60,000 nucleotides of DNA, taken from NCBI RefSeq assembly GCF_963678635.1, contig NC_087071.1:46055095-46115094 (forward strand), written 5' to 3'. This stretch comes from Symsagittifera roscoffensis. Taxonomy: Eukaryota > Xenacoelomorpha > Acoela > Convolutidae. Below are positions 42,042-54,812 of this stretch, in pieces. A model generated the notes under the pieces. That model was not told where the DNA came from and ran no database searches. It saw only the letters and a list, made by a program, of their open reading frames with translations. A program made the position numbers and the translations under genes. Numbering within the stretch: position 1 is the first letter of the stretch; every line of letters begins with the position of its first letter.

Positions 42042-45000
42042 TTAGTTTCGGTCAAAGTAGTCAATTCTACAAGCTCCTTCAAACTTGTTTTCCTCCAAAA
42101 TTACAACCAGTTTGTTCACACTTTGTTCACATGTCAAATAGTTCCATGACTTTGTCGCCTCTTTTTGTGTCCACTTACTCCTCAATTCATCGCTCATGTC
42201 CGTTTCCAGGGGTCCAGGAGAGTAGGAGAGGGTTCTGACTTTTGGGTTCTCAATCTGGAGAACCCTCAAGGCCATTTCTCTGGCCGCTTTGATGCTGGCA
42301 TACTCCGTTTGACTTGCCATTGGTACAGTTGCACATATTGAGGAGATGTTGATAATCCAGCTAAAAGGCAGGATAGAAATCGAATAGACAAAGAAAAAAA
42401 ACAAAAAGTGGACGATAACTCAAACAGCGTTCGGATCGTCAGTTTTTGTGACTAGTCTGGATGCTATAAATGAAAAGACCCAAAAAATCATAATTTAAAA
42501 ACATAGTCAATCGACAGTTTTATTTGAAGAATTTTGAGACAAAAAAATACCACCCCAAAGCTTTATGAAATACAATTTTTTTTTATAAATGATGCCTTTT
42601 TGAACCCAATTTTAGAAAAATTAATCTAAAATTCATTTTCGATCCTCAGAGTCATTGACGTTTTTTTTGCGCCATTACACATTTTGTTATTAGAGAGAGT
42701 AACTTGCCTTCCTTCTAGCAAACGGATTTGTGGTTACACCAAAACAAACTGCGAAAAAAGAAAAAACTAATTAACTTATTCCTGAATCACCAGAAGACAA
42801 ATTTGAATGATCACTTTTGACTAGGTTCCGCATTACGAAAACTATTAATACAGTAATTTGCCTGGAAAAAAGTGTTTTTTGAGGCGTCTGAACTAATTTT
42901 TGGATTAAAAATAAAATGGTATAAAACGCTAGCAAGAAATCCTTCCATTTTACGAAAATACAAAGTACTGGGGAGATTTTGTATTTAATTGTATTGTTCG
43001 CATCTACTAACAGATTGTTATGACCAATTGGCATACTTAAATCAATTTCGGAATAATTTTAGCCAAAATTTTTAACGCATACGCGAAACCACTGAAAAAC
43101 AACCTCCAAAGAATTTACAAGGGTCACTTGGAGTCACTCAAAAGAAACACTCAGCGTAATTTAGAGGCAAATTGGGAGGAGTTTCCTGAACTATGCAGCT
43201 CCTATTTGGACCGTCACACTGAGTAACGCTACCTGGAAGGCTATGTAGGTAAAACAAAACGACACACTACAAATTACTACAGGGTGCTTAAGAACAAATG
43301 ACATCGCAAATCCAAAGGAAAAATCCTTCCTCTAAATCAACAGAATTAAACGATAACAAAATATAGATCCGACCGCCATAGTCAACAACAAAAGTTTTAT
43401 TGCGGTGATCAGACCTATCCTCGAACACAAATTCTAGCCGGCATTGAGCATTTGCTAATCCATAACTATTTAAGCAAGAAAATTAAAACTTAGTAGCGCA
43501 AAAAAACTAGCGCACAAAACAAGTACAAGGTTTTCTTACTGAAAGACTGAAATTACTCGGCCGAAAACCGCCACTTTTATCAGTAGCCAAAAGTAAAACT
43601 TGAAAACCCAACAAGTTCGAACTGGGCGCTCATCACACCTCATTAGCTACAATTATCGATTGAATAACAGCAACCGTCGTCTGCCCAATTTGTTACGAAT
43701 GATCACAAACCACCAAATATTTATCAAAAGGCTCACAATATAGGGAGCTTGCGGGAGAAACCCGAAGCTGCCAAACATCCGTAGCCCATCGCTCATCAGC
43801 TTTTCTCTGTTCTCTTTCGAGTTCTCTAATCGAGTTTCATGGAGCAGGCATGGAGTTTCAATCGGTTCTCCAAGCTCAGAAAACTCGGCCTTTTTTTCTA
43901 AATTCTGACCTCACTATTCAGCAAGCTATAAAACACAGGCGTCGACCCAGAACAAAGACAAAACAGAGACCCCCCGGGAACTACACTGATAGACTTGGAT
44001 AACACGATCGGATAAAAAAATATTACAAGTTTCTCAACTAAATCGATCTCTCAAATTCAACCAGACGTTCGAAACAAAGATGGGTGTAGCTACAACAACA
44101 ACCAGACCTATTCCAGTTCAATTGATGAGTTTTTTAAATTAGAGCAAGCATTGTAACAGGGGCGGATTTAGAGGGGAGGCGGCGGAGGAGGAAAGGGGAG
44201 GGGGGTTTGGTGGCGGACGCCCCATTCAGGGATTTGACCACCTGCCGACCCAAAGGGTGCCCACTTTGTAAAATTTTGTAAAACAATTTTTGGCTGACAC
44301 ACCCTAAATTTTTTCTAAAGGCGCCAATATATATTAATTTTGAGGGTATTTTTTGGTCAACATTTTCAAAAAAGCCTAAAAGTGCCAGGGTCCTTTTAGT
44401 GCTTTGGGAGACTCAATTTGGTCGACCTAAAAAAGACAAAAAAAGATAAATTCCCCCCTCCAGAAAATCCTAAACCCTGCCCTGCATTGTAGGACACTTG
44501 TTTCCGATTATCCGAAAAAAGTGCTTTGTAAAAAACAAGCTAATCTAGTTTCGAAAACTCTAATCACGCTTTCAAAAAAAGTACAATTCATGAAAAAGTG
44601 AATCGGCTTGGTCTGAACACCAGAAACAAATCATAACTCCATTTTGCAGTCTGAGCCACGTCTCAGAGGGATTTGAAGCCCTCATATAAATGTAGTCAGT
44701 TAAACAAAATTTTAATTCAAATGCCCAGTTAAAACCTAGAGCGAAACTTCAGTGGAAGTATTGCAGCTACAATTGATGTTATTTATGACAACAAAAAAAA
44801 ACAATTCTTCGAGTACACAAGCAAAGAAAGAGCAGAAACAAGCATGGAACTGATGAATACAACGAAAAAAATATATATTTAAAAACAAAAAATGTTTGTG
44901 CTTAAGCCTGGATTTGATCCCTCGATCTTCTCTTCCCGAATGATTAGCTCCACTGTCCAAACTATCAGGCGACTGATAAGACTTGAACTGATTTCCATGT

Positions 45001-46235
45001 AAGCCTTACACTCAGAAGCAGCATACATTATATGATATTAAACGTATTTCACTATAAACCAAACAAAAAACAGCATCACCGAAAAAAGCATCACAATATG
45101 CGTCAGAACTAACTTGCCAACAAATTGAGCAAAACAGTAAAATGAAAAACAATCTATGAACAAAATAAGCTCCACTAAGCAAAGGAGATCCTAAATTAAA
45201 ACAAAAAACAAAAAAAAACAGGAAAAAATGAAATCTTGACAAACAAATAATTCAAAAGCCGAGTCTTTCCAGCTATAGGGCCCAAAATTCAACAGTTTGC
45301 TATATTGAACACTGAATGAGAAAAGTTGATTCTGATGGAATTAAATTAACAAATGCGAAGAAAACCTGAAGAGGTATTTCAAGCATATTAGCTCATTACA
45401 GTTTTGGTAAATTTGGACCGCAAAACAGAAAAGACCGCAAAACAGAAAAGACCACAAAACAGAAAAGACCACAAAAGCCAATTGTGACGCGTTCTAACCG
45501 GTCTAATTCTGCGTAGTCTACTGGTTTGAGCAGCTTCAGAAAGGCAGAGTTTAGTAGAATGTAAGAGGAGATGTTAGTACACATGTACTCCTGCAGTGCC
45601 CCGATGTCATCCAAATCAACCGCTGATTTTTCGATCTGACCTGAAACGAAACTGCAGCTAAGAAGCAGAGTACGTAGATTAAGTTTCTCTACCCCTCAAA
45701 TATCATCTAATTTTTTTGATTATGAATAAATTTGAGATGAGTTTTACTGAATGCTAATTTTCCCATAGAAAAAAAAAACAAAAACAGAAAAAAAACTGTT
45801 GTAATATCCGAAGAAAAATATGAGACCCAAAAATTAATTCTTGTCGCAATTCGATGCTAAAATTTGATATTTACAATTTTCTTGGTTTCAAAAGCTGTGT
45901 TTTCAATACATACCCAATGTGCCTGCATTCTGTACTAACAATGCGCTTTTGTACTGCGACAATTTGCCACTGAAATCCTTCGATATGTTTTCGCACAACG
46001 CAGAAACGTCGGCCGTTTTACTGAGATCACAGGCGTAGGATGTGAATTCATGTAGTAAAAAACTTTCCTTCAGAGTATCACAGCTTTCTTTTAGAGCCTC
46101 GCTTGAGCGTGAAATGAGAACGAAACAAGAAGACTCTGAAAACTTCTTTGCAAACTGCTGGACTATTTCTTTTCCGAACCCGCGGCTGGATCCGGTCACA
46201 AAAATCAAACTGCGTTTTAGGAACAGTGAACTCAT
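42042..46235 (-). CDS. SPR: Sepiapterin-reductase-like short-chain dehydrogenase, three exons
   Basis: It probably reduces sepiapterin/6-pyruvoyl-tetrahydropterin with NADPH, the last step of tetrahydrobiopterin synthesis in the cytosol. Exons on the minus strand: 46235-45914, 45640-45499, 42360-42042. Splicing keeps frame and gives 260 aa, close to the usual ~261. Visible: the NADP-binding VTGSSRGFG near residue 14, the NAG motif (VQNAGTLG), LDR|WIINISS with catalytic Ser at about 162, YASIK (Tyr175, Lys179), and SPGPLETDM, which matches the PGPLDTDM segment characteristic of sepiapterin reductases. It ends YFDRN. Donors are GTATGT and GTTAGA; acceptors are TTTCGTTTCAG and CTTTTAG. Other SDRs share the fold, but PGPLxTDM and the C-terminus favour SPR. 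The ORF around 45396-45614 reads past the exon 2 donor. Confidence 0.9.
44149..44492. mobile_element. hAT-type MITE with 8-bp target site duplication
   Basis: The element 44157-44484 (328 bp) begins CAGGGGCGGATTTAG and ends ...CCCTGCCCTG, an imperfect inverted terminus of the CAGGGGCGG class common in hAT MITEs. It is flanked by CATTGTAA (44149-44156) and CATTGTAG (44485-44492), an 8-bp duplication with 7/8 match, as hAT transposases make. No ORF. Confidence 0.85.
44905..44975 (-). mobile_element. tRNA-derived SINE-like fragment
   Basis: The minus strand has TGATAGTTTGGACAGTGGAG (A-box type) followed about 30 nt later by GAGGGATCAAATCCAGGC (B-box type). It is inside SPR intron 2. No acceptor stem pairing. 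Confidence 0.55.
45419..45469 (+). repeat. 17-bp minisatellite at the start of SPR intron 2
   Basis: Three near-perfect copies of CGCAAAACAGAAAAGAC, beginning about 30 bp into the intron on the gene's strand. Confidence 0.9.
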
Positions 46236-47358
46236 GGCCAGTCTACAAAAACAAAAGTGACAAACAATTCTGCAGTTGTGAGCCTTTTAGAGAATTGCAA
46301 AAGGTAGGAACAACAAAAAAAAATTAATTGCAGAGACGAAGCTAAATCTAATTTTTGGTACGATTAACTCAATTTCTCTCCAATGAAGTTCATTTTGAGG
46401 AAAATGTTTCACGAATTGCCAGTTAGAATTAAACTTGAAACGAAAAATACGAAGCCGATAAAATTCGGGCAGAAACCCATTGAGCCTAGAAAGTGTCATC
46501 AAAAGTTTGAGTCCTCCTTCGAAGCAAAAACTTTTTCCGCAAAAAGAGGCAATTAAATGGATTTACTATGAGCCGAAATTTGAAAGTTGAATCAACCTTT
46601 TAAGCGAACAAAAACTGCCTGTTAGTTGACGAAATAGCCGACGAAATGACTGTGATTTTGTTAAACAAGTTGTTAACATAAAAAAATGTCTTGCTCCGAT
46701 TTGGCAACGCTTTCTAACCGCAAGCGGAATAGCGTGGGGAAAAATTTTTACGCAGCTGCAAATATGATTTATTTATTAAGCAGTAAAAGAAAACAAGACT
46801 GCCCGTATATCAGGGTGGAGCTTCAAGGTCAATTAAAAGTTTTCGGTTAAACAATGATAAAATAACCAAAAAAGAACACTTTTTTTTCGTCATTTTAGAC
46901 CCCAAACGCTATGTACACACATAAGGATGTTTTTAGCGTCTCATATCCCTAGAATAAGGTAAATTATTTGCTTAAAATCAATTTGGAACGATTTAATTCG
47001 CCGCTTGCGCATGTTATAAGAACGCTATATATCGGCACCGCGATAACTCGCAGCAAAAGACAACTTGTGACAAACTACAACTTGCAAAGCTTGAAAAATA
47101 ACTTACAAGAATATTGGTTTCAGGTAGCCCGTGGGCTCACAAAGCACGCGTCGCCGCTTCACGGCAATAACACGGCTAAATTTCATATCAGGTCCTATCC
47201 TCTGACGGCAAGCTCACAACACGTTGGTGAGAATACTGCGAGTTCTCTTTTAATGCGAGTTGTCTTCTAGTGCAAAATATCGCATTAGAAAACTTCGCGC
47301 GTTAATTATTGCAAAATGACCAAATTATCAATTTTCAAACCTCGCATCTTCGCAGCTT
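46236..47358. other. Upstream flank of SPR, noncoding
   Basis: No gene. A reversed copy of the CCCGTATATCAGGG module lies at about 46800. The SPR promoter should be at the left end, but no core element stands out. Confidence 0.45.
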
Positions 47359-50300
47359 CAAGAGAGCGTCCTCGCATCGGGATTTTATCAAACAAAAATA
47401 AGCGCCCATAAGTGCTCAATAAACTAGTTTGAAAACTATCAAAAAATCTAAAAATTAGCTTTCTAAATTTGTAGAAAATCGGGCTTGCTGAACCCCAGCA
47501 AATCAATTAGAACAGGTATCTACTTTGCATCAGCAACAAAAAACAACGCAACCATATAATTTCCATAATTTCTTAGACAGTCGGAACAAAAAAAAAACTG
47601 CTCGTATATCAGGGCAAAACCTTAAACATTCAAGAATCACTTAAACTGGTCTCCAATGATTTTTGGTAAAAAATATTTCAACACGGAGGCGAAGCTGAGC
47701 TTCGCGCCACTTGCGATACAAAACCAAAATATCGAAAAAAATCGAAACATTTAGAAACTATAAAAAAAAACTAGATATATAAAAAAAAATAAGAATGCTA
47801 GGTTTGAAACAAAACCAGCCAAGACAGTAGAATTAGAACTAAGCATCGGAAGAAAACTTACCAAGCAGTAACAAAGCCGAAAATAGCAAAGCCTTAGCAG
47901 AAACCTTTTGATGCGAAAACAAATGTTTTTAAGGATTATAAAAAGTTATTTAGTCCCCCTCGCCCTCAAAATACATACACAAATTTAGCCGCCTGTCATT
48001 TGAAACAATAAGAGCCACTAAACCTATTCTATATAGACCGAAACCTATTCAGCCGGTAAACCAAAAAAAAACCCCAAAAATTTTATTTTTCGCTCGTCAA
48101 ACGATGCAATATAAAGCCACTAAGCCGATATAATATAAGTCAAAACCTATCAAGACGACGAAGGAAAAACAAACAAAAAAATTTAACAAATCAATTTTTT
48201 TTTAAATTACAACCAACATGAAAAACAGTTTTTGAACAGGACAGATAAATAATATGCTAACATGCACAAAATATAGCTGAAGCGGCAAATAAAATGCCAA
48301 CAGAGACTTCCAGGAAATGAGTCGAGTCCAGATAAGTCCTGTGAACAAAGTTATTTACGGTGAAAAGAAGTCTAGTACCCGATAGCATTACCCCTGCTTA
48401 TCGCAAGGGTAATAAACTTTATTTTGGACTAATAGCAAACTTTAGAACATGAAATTTGATTCGCATAAGGAAATCTAATAAGTTACGTGATTCTATTCTC
48501 GTTAATCTGTTTGGAGAAAATCTGTCTATTTGGAAAAAACTGATATCGATGGAAGCAGTTAACAAAGATTTTTTAACTGTTTTTCTCTACTTTTTTAGTC
48601 TCTACTTTTGAATTGTTGTGGTCCAAACATTCTTGCACAGCAACCGGGTATCCTTTATGAATGTTGATTTAGTTCGGTCCATTAGAAAAAATATTTCAAG
48701 AGAGCTTCCTCGCATCGGGATTTCATCAATAAAAATAAGCACCCATAAGTGCTCAAAGCACTAGTTTAAAAACTATCAAATAATCAAAAATTAGTTTTCC
48801 AAACTTGTAGAAAATCGAGCTTGCTGAACCCCAGCAAATCAATTAGAACAGGTATCTACTTTGCATCAGAAACAAAAAAAACCGCAACCATATAAATTGC
48901 ATAGTTTCTTAGACAGTCGGAACAAAAAAATTGCTCGTATATCAGGGCAAATTCTTAAACATTCAAGAATCCCTTAAATTGGTCTCCAATGATTTTTGGT
49001 GAAAAATATTTCAACACAGAGGCGAAGCTGAGCTTCGCGCCACTTGCGATGCACAACAAAAATGTCGAAAAAAAATCGTAACATTTAGAAACTATCAAAA
49101 AAACTAGATCTATAAAAAACTAAAAATGCTAGGTTTGAAACAAAACCAGCCAAGACAATAGAATGTGAACTAAGCATCGGAAGAAAACTTACCAAGCAGT
49201 AACAAAGCCGAAAAAAGCAAAGCCTTAGCAGAAACCTTTTGATGTGAAAATAAATGTTTCCAAGGATTACAAAAAGTTATTAGTTCCACCTCGCCCTCAA
49301 AATACACACACACACAAATTTTAATCGCCTGTCAATTGAAACAATATGAGCCACTGAACCTATACTATATAGACCGAAACCTATTCAGCCGATAAAACAG
49401 GAAAACAAAAAAGCTCAAAAGATCCCATTTTTCGCTCGTCAAACGACGCAATATAAAGCCACTAAGCCGATATAATATAATCAAACCTATCAAGATGAAC
49501 AAGAAAAAAAAAACAAAAAAATTAACAAAACGATTTTCGTTTTAAATTACAACCAGCATGAAAAACAATTTGTGAACAGGACAGATAATTATTATGCTAA
49601 CATGCACAAAACATAGATGAAGCGGTAAATAAAATGCCAACAGAGATTCCAGGAAATGAGTCCAGATAAGTCCTGTGAACAAAGTTATTTACGGTGAAAA
49701 GAAGTCTAGTACCCGATAGCAATACCGCTGCTTATCGCAAGGGTGATAAACTTTGTTTTGGACTAATAGCAAATATTGGGACTTAAAACTTGATTCGCAT
49801 AAGGAAATCTAATAAGTTTAGTGATTCTATTCTCGTTAATCTGTTTGGAGAAAATCTGTCTATTTGGAAAAAACTGATATCGATGGAAGCAGTTAACAAC
49901 GATTTTTTAACTTTTTTTCTCTACTTTTTTAATCTCTACTTTTGAATTGTTGTGGTCCAAACGTTCTTGCACAGCAACCGGGTATCCTTTATGAATGTTG
50001 CTTTAGTTCGGTTCATTAGAAAAAATATTTCAAGAGAGCTCCCTCGCATCGGGATTTTATCAATAAAAATAAGCGCCCATAAGTGCTCAAAGCACTAGTT
50101 TAAAAACTATCAAAAAATCTAAAAATTAGTTTTCTAATTTTGTAGAAAATCGGGCTTGCTGAACCCCAGCAAATCAATTAGAACAGGTATCTACTTTGCA
50201 TCAGAAACAAAAAACACCGCAACCATATAATTTGCATAGTTTCTTAGACAGTCGGAACAAAAAAAATTGATCGTATATCAGGGCAAAACCTTAAACATTC

Positions 50301-51528
50301 AAGAATCCCTTAAATTGGTCTCCAATGATTTTTGGTGAAAAATATTTCAACACAGAGGCGAAGCTGAGCTTCGCGCCACTTGCGATGCACAACAAAAAAT
50401 GTCAAAAAAAATCGTAACATTTAGAAACTATCAAAAAAACTAGATCTATAAAAAACTAAAAATGCTAGGTTTGAAACAAAACCAGCCAAGACAATAGAAT
50501 GTGAACTAAGCATCGGAAGAAAACTTACCAAGCAGTAACAAAGCCGAAAAAAGCAAAGCCTTATCAGAAACCTTTTGATGTGAAAATAAATGTTTCCAAG
50601 GATTACAAAAAGTTATTAGTTCCACCTCGCCCTCAAAATACACACACACACACAAACTTTAATCGCCTGTCAATTGAAACAATATGAGCCACTGAACCTA
50701 TACTATATAGACCGAAACCTATTCAGCCGATAAAACAGGAAAACAAAAAAGCTCAAAAGATCCCATTTTTCGCTCGTCAAACGACGCAATATAAAGCCAC
50801 TAAGCCGATATAATATAATCAAACCTATCAAGATGAACAAGAAAAAAAAACTAACGATTTTCGTTTTAAATTACAACCAGCATGAAAAACAATTTGTGAA
50901 CAGGACAGATAATTATTATGCTAACATGCACAAAACATAGATGAAGCGGTAAATAAAATGCCAACAGGGATTCCAGGAAATGAGTCCAGATAAGTCCTGT
51001 GAACAAAGTTATTTACGGTGAAAAGAAGTCTAGTACCCGATAGCAATACCGCTGCTTATCGCAAGGGTGATAAACTTTGTTTTGGACTAATAGCAAATAT
51101 TGGGACTTAAAACTTGATTCGCATAAGGAAATCTAATAAGTTTAGTGATTCTATTCTCGTTAGCCTGTTTGGAGAAAATCTGTCCATTTTGAAAAAACTG
51201 ATATCGATGGAAGCAGTTAACAAAGATTTTTTAACTTTTTTTCTCTACTTTTTTAGTCTCTGCTTTTGAATTATTGTGGTCGAAACATTCTTGCACATAA
51301 ACCGGGTATCCTTTATCAATGTTGCTTTAGTTCGTTCCATTAGAAAAAATATTTCAAAAGAGCTTCCTCGCATCGGGATTTTATCAACAAAAATAAGCGC
51401 CCATAAGTGCTCAAAACACTAGTTTAAAAATTATCAAAAAATCTAAAAATTAGTTTTCTAAATTTGTAGAAAATCGGGCTTGCTGAACCCCAGCAACGAA
51501 ATTATAACAGGTATCTACTTTGCATCAG
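47359..51528 (+). repeat. Tandem array of 1.33-kb units (three full, one partial)
   Basis: Units start with CAAGAGAGC (or CAAAAGAGC) at 47359, 48697, 50031 and 51355, spaced 1338, 1334 and 1324 bp. The fourth breaks off at 51528. Units 2 and 3 are more alike than either is to unit 1. Each unit contains a palindrome GCGAAGCTGAGCTTCGC (47689-47705 in unit 1), a CGTATATCAGGG module, and ACCCGATAGCA...GCTTATCGCAAGGG, which can form a stem. No coding frame. Confidence 0.95.
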
Positions 51529-54480
51529 TACAGCGAGCAATATACAGTACGACCAGCTAGAGAAAACGAAAAAAAAAAATTATTGAGCCGAAAGAATACC
51601 AGACGACATCCTAACTCTCCAAAGTCTACCAAAACAATTCGGCAAAGACAAAAATCTGCATTCTGAGAAGGCTTGCAATTTTTCTCGAGAAAACTTGAAA
51701 CACTCTTCATTCAACATTCCATAAGCACATGGATTCACGTAAATTACTAACAATTTCTCATTCGGAAAAAAATTGGTGGTTCTCTGATATTTCATTGTTC
51801 TCTGGTTTTTATAGTATAGTTATTATTACAAGCAATGTAAATCATTGAATTAAGCACGTTTAAACATAGAGGCGAAGTTGAGCTTCGCGCCATTTGCAAT
51901 ACAAAATAGAAAGCCGAAAATCAACAGATAATGTCTCCCGCGAAAAGTGATGAACATAAGGAGGATTCGGGATACACTAACTCCATTCATTTATTTCTTA
52001 TAACCAATAGATGGAACCGATAAAAAAAAATTGGTGAAAACATCGAGACACAAACATTCATAAATATGCTGAAACAATTTGCTTAAAATTTTGCACCCAA
52101 ACGACCTGCATATCATACAGGAGCAATTGGGCATAAGATACTCCCTTTGTTTTTTGCTGTATAGAAAAAAAATATGCAGAAGTTTCAATTAATTTCCACA
52201 AAAATAAACTTGCAAAAAATCTATAAGCTTATTAAAATAACCCCATTACAACAAATTTATCGAATATGAAGCTGATACCCAACGTTATGAGAGCTGGATC
52301 ACACCAAAAAAAGAGACCCGTAGATGAAATACAAAAAACACGATTTCATTTTGCTTTCTCAAAAAAACTTCGGCCAGAAAAAGCGCATCTTCCTAGAAAA
52401 AATAGCCAAGTCAAATTTGCAAACCCAAATTCTGGAAATGTATGATGTTTCGAAAACTTTTTGACATACTAAAACAATACGCTATGTCATCAGCTTGAAT
52501 CTATTTAATGAAAATTGTTCAATACTGAAACAAACACACAATTTAAAAAATTTCAGAAAAAATTCCACGCACTTATAGATCTATAAAAAATCAGAAATTA
52601 TGCATTCGAAAAAACTGAAAAATTGAAGCAAGTCTAACAGAAAATTTCAGCGTGCATAAAAACAGATAATGCATTAATTAAAATGGAACATGGAAAATAC
52701 TGATAACAGCAAGTAAAACATGAAAAAATGGAACATGAAAAAATACTTAAAACAGCTAGCAAAAAGTTGTCAAAAGAAATAAAACTCGAGGCAACTAAAC
52801 TGACAAAAAACGGACCGAAATCAGTAAACGCCGACAAAAATCAATACATATCTGAAAACTTTTCAAGATATAGACCCACTATCACTTGAGTAGCTCTACA
52901 TCAGCTGTTCAACTATAGCTGTTAAACTATAACTGTTAAACGTACAACTTGGATAGAAATGGAGATCTTGAAATTGGATATCCGATTCTGTGAACAAAGT
53001 TATTTACAGGAAATAAGTCGAGTTCCGGATTGAAATTCACTTGCTTACCGCAAGGGTAAACAAAGCCAACAAACCTTTGGAAAAGAGTCAATGAACGCAA
53101 TTATACTGAGAGAAACAAACGGGCTTCTTTTTTGAAAAATATCAACCTTCGTATTTCGAAATAAAAAATAGATGGCCTCAAATCTTTTTGAACTTCTACA
53201 ACAATTTAAAATTGACACTTTTTGTATTCTGAAATCTCTTTGAATTTCTAATACAATTTATGATTGACACTTTTTCACTAAGTTAACCCCCTTGGAGAAA
53301 ACTGGATCAATGTGTTTAAAAAAATTCGCTGGGAAATCTGATAATTAAGTTCTATGAACGAAATTTGATGTCGATCACGTTATTAGCCACCTTCACACTT
53401 TCGCTGTTTGACAGGGTAGCTTGCTTTCCTTTTAAGAGGAAATGAACAGAAATTTAAAAAAATCAAAAGTACAACAGCGAAAAAGAAATTTTGAGCCTGA
53501 ACAACTTTTAAGAACTACGTTCATCGGCTCCTAAACAAAACTACTTTAGATACCTTAGTGGTCAGTTTGAACTTTCTCTAGAAAACACAGCAACAAAGGG
53601 ATTTTTTGCATATTGGAATTACCAGCAAACAAATGTATCGATCTTTTGGAAGCAAGTAGATTCTGAGCCAAACATCAATGATGACAGTAATTAATGTCTT
53701 GGACGAAGAACACAAAACAAAACATGAAAAGTTTACACTAAAATTGGAAAGAAAAGTTCCCGTAGTAAAATATTAACACAGAGGCGAAACATAGCTTCGC
53801 GTTACTTGCGATACAACAAACACGCAAAAAAACGTAAGTTGAAAAAAAAACATGGGAAAAAATACATCGTTTCCCAAAAACTCCGTATGTCTCGACGAAA
53901 GTTCATTCTAGGTACAATGCCAAGCAGAACATTTAAAAATTAAATTAGCAGCAGAACAAAACTTACGAAGCGGAACAAAGTCAACATCCTATGAGCAGAA
54001 AAAAAGTTTTTTTTTGTAAAAAAAAAGACCCCCCCGCCCTGAAACAACAATGTACGACACTAGGAGCTATAATAAAATTGCTTTCAGCACAAGAAAAGGC
54101 CATAATTTTGCACCTGGTGTGGCAACTAAGGCGACAAACTTGAGCAGACAAACGAAAATCCGACAATTCAATTATTACTGGTTTTCAATTTCAAACATGC
54201 TGAAAAAATCAAAGTCTGGCCGGTACTTGAGCCCCAGACCATAGAGTGCAAAGGCGACCACGTTACCTCAAGGCCAAGTGGGACAAACGAACCTAGAAGT
54301 TTTTAAGAAAAGCAAGTAAGATAAGTAAGAAAAGTTATTTAGAAGAAAAAAAACTAGTTTCCGAGAACAAGACGTTTGCTCTCGCAAGTGTAAAAACAAA
54401 TAACAATATCCGGTTTGAATTTCAAAAAAGTAAATAGTTTCTGACCACACATCCAAAAAAAAGACGGGTCTTGCAAAAAA
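51529..54480. other. Noncoding stretch with stray hairpin modules
   Basis: Copies of the GAGGCGAAG...CTTCGCG module lie at about 51875 and 53775, and of the TTACCGCAAGGGTAA module at about 53035. A tRNA-like piece lies at 54215-54282. No gene seen. Confidence 0.5.
54215..54282 (-). mobile_element. tRNA-derived SINE-like fragment
   Basis: The minus strand reads TGGCCTTGAGGTAACGTGG (A-box type), then about 30 nt later TCTGGGGCTCAAGTACCG (weak B box). The ends do not pair as an acceptor stem. Confidence 0.5.
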
Positions 54481-54499
54481 AAACCTATGAACCTCATCT

Positions 54500-54655
54500 G
54501 TGCGAAACCATATCTATATGTTTAGGAAATGTATCATGGCAAACATCGCATATAGACTCCTTACTCTTCCAACAATTGTGCCCTGGGTCGTCAAAGGCTG
54601 ATAAGTGACTGACCAGTTCAGCTTTCGACTCATTATCTATAGGACACTTTTGCAG
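54500..54655 (-). pseudogene. Duplicated zinc-finger fragment downstream of the zinc-finger gene
   Basis: About 50 codons matching the gene at 55912-56068: SKAELVSHLSAFDDPGHN and SICDVCHDTFPKHIDMVSHR, ending at a TGA. Nucleotide identity is high, roughly 85-90% by eye. It keeps the Cys and His residues of one finger. It lies about 160-310 bp downstream of the gene's stop, in the same orientation. It may be a relic of unequal duplication or an alternative exon; without visible splice support, relic is likelier. Confidence 0.8.
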
Positions 54656-54812
54656 TTTAGAGTTTTTTCTTCGATAAGGAGGTCTTTAAAGAACTCAAAC
54701 AAAACGAAATCAATTGAAATGAATGATCAAGCATTTAACAGATGAAAATTTCAAGTTTGAAGACAACTAGTCAGTTATTTGGCAAAGAAAAGCAGTTTTT
54801 GACAAATCCAAT

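Larger units (their letters stand above)
42361..45498 (-). other. Intron 2 of the sepiapterin reductase gene
   Basis: 3.1-kb intron that holds a hAT MITE (44157-44484) and a tRNA-like SINE piece (44905-44975). It has no other recognisable gene. The donor GTTAGA is weak but is the only one that restores the reading frame and the LDRxxxNISS alignment. Confidence 0.8.
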
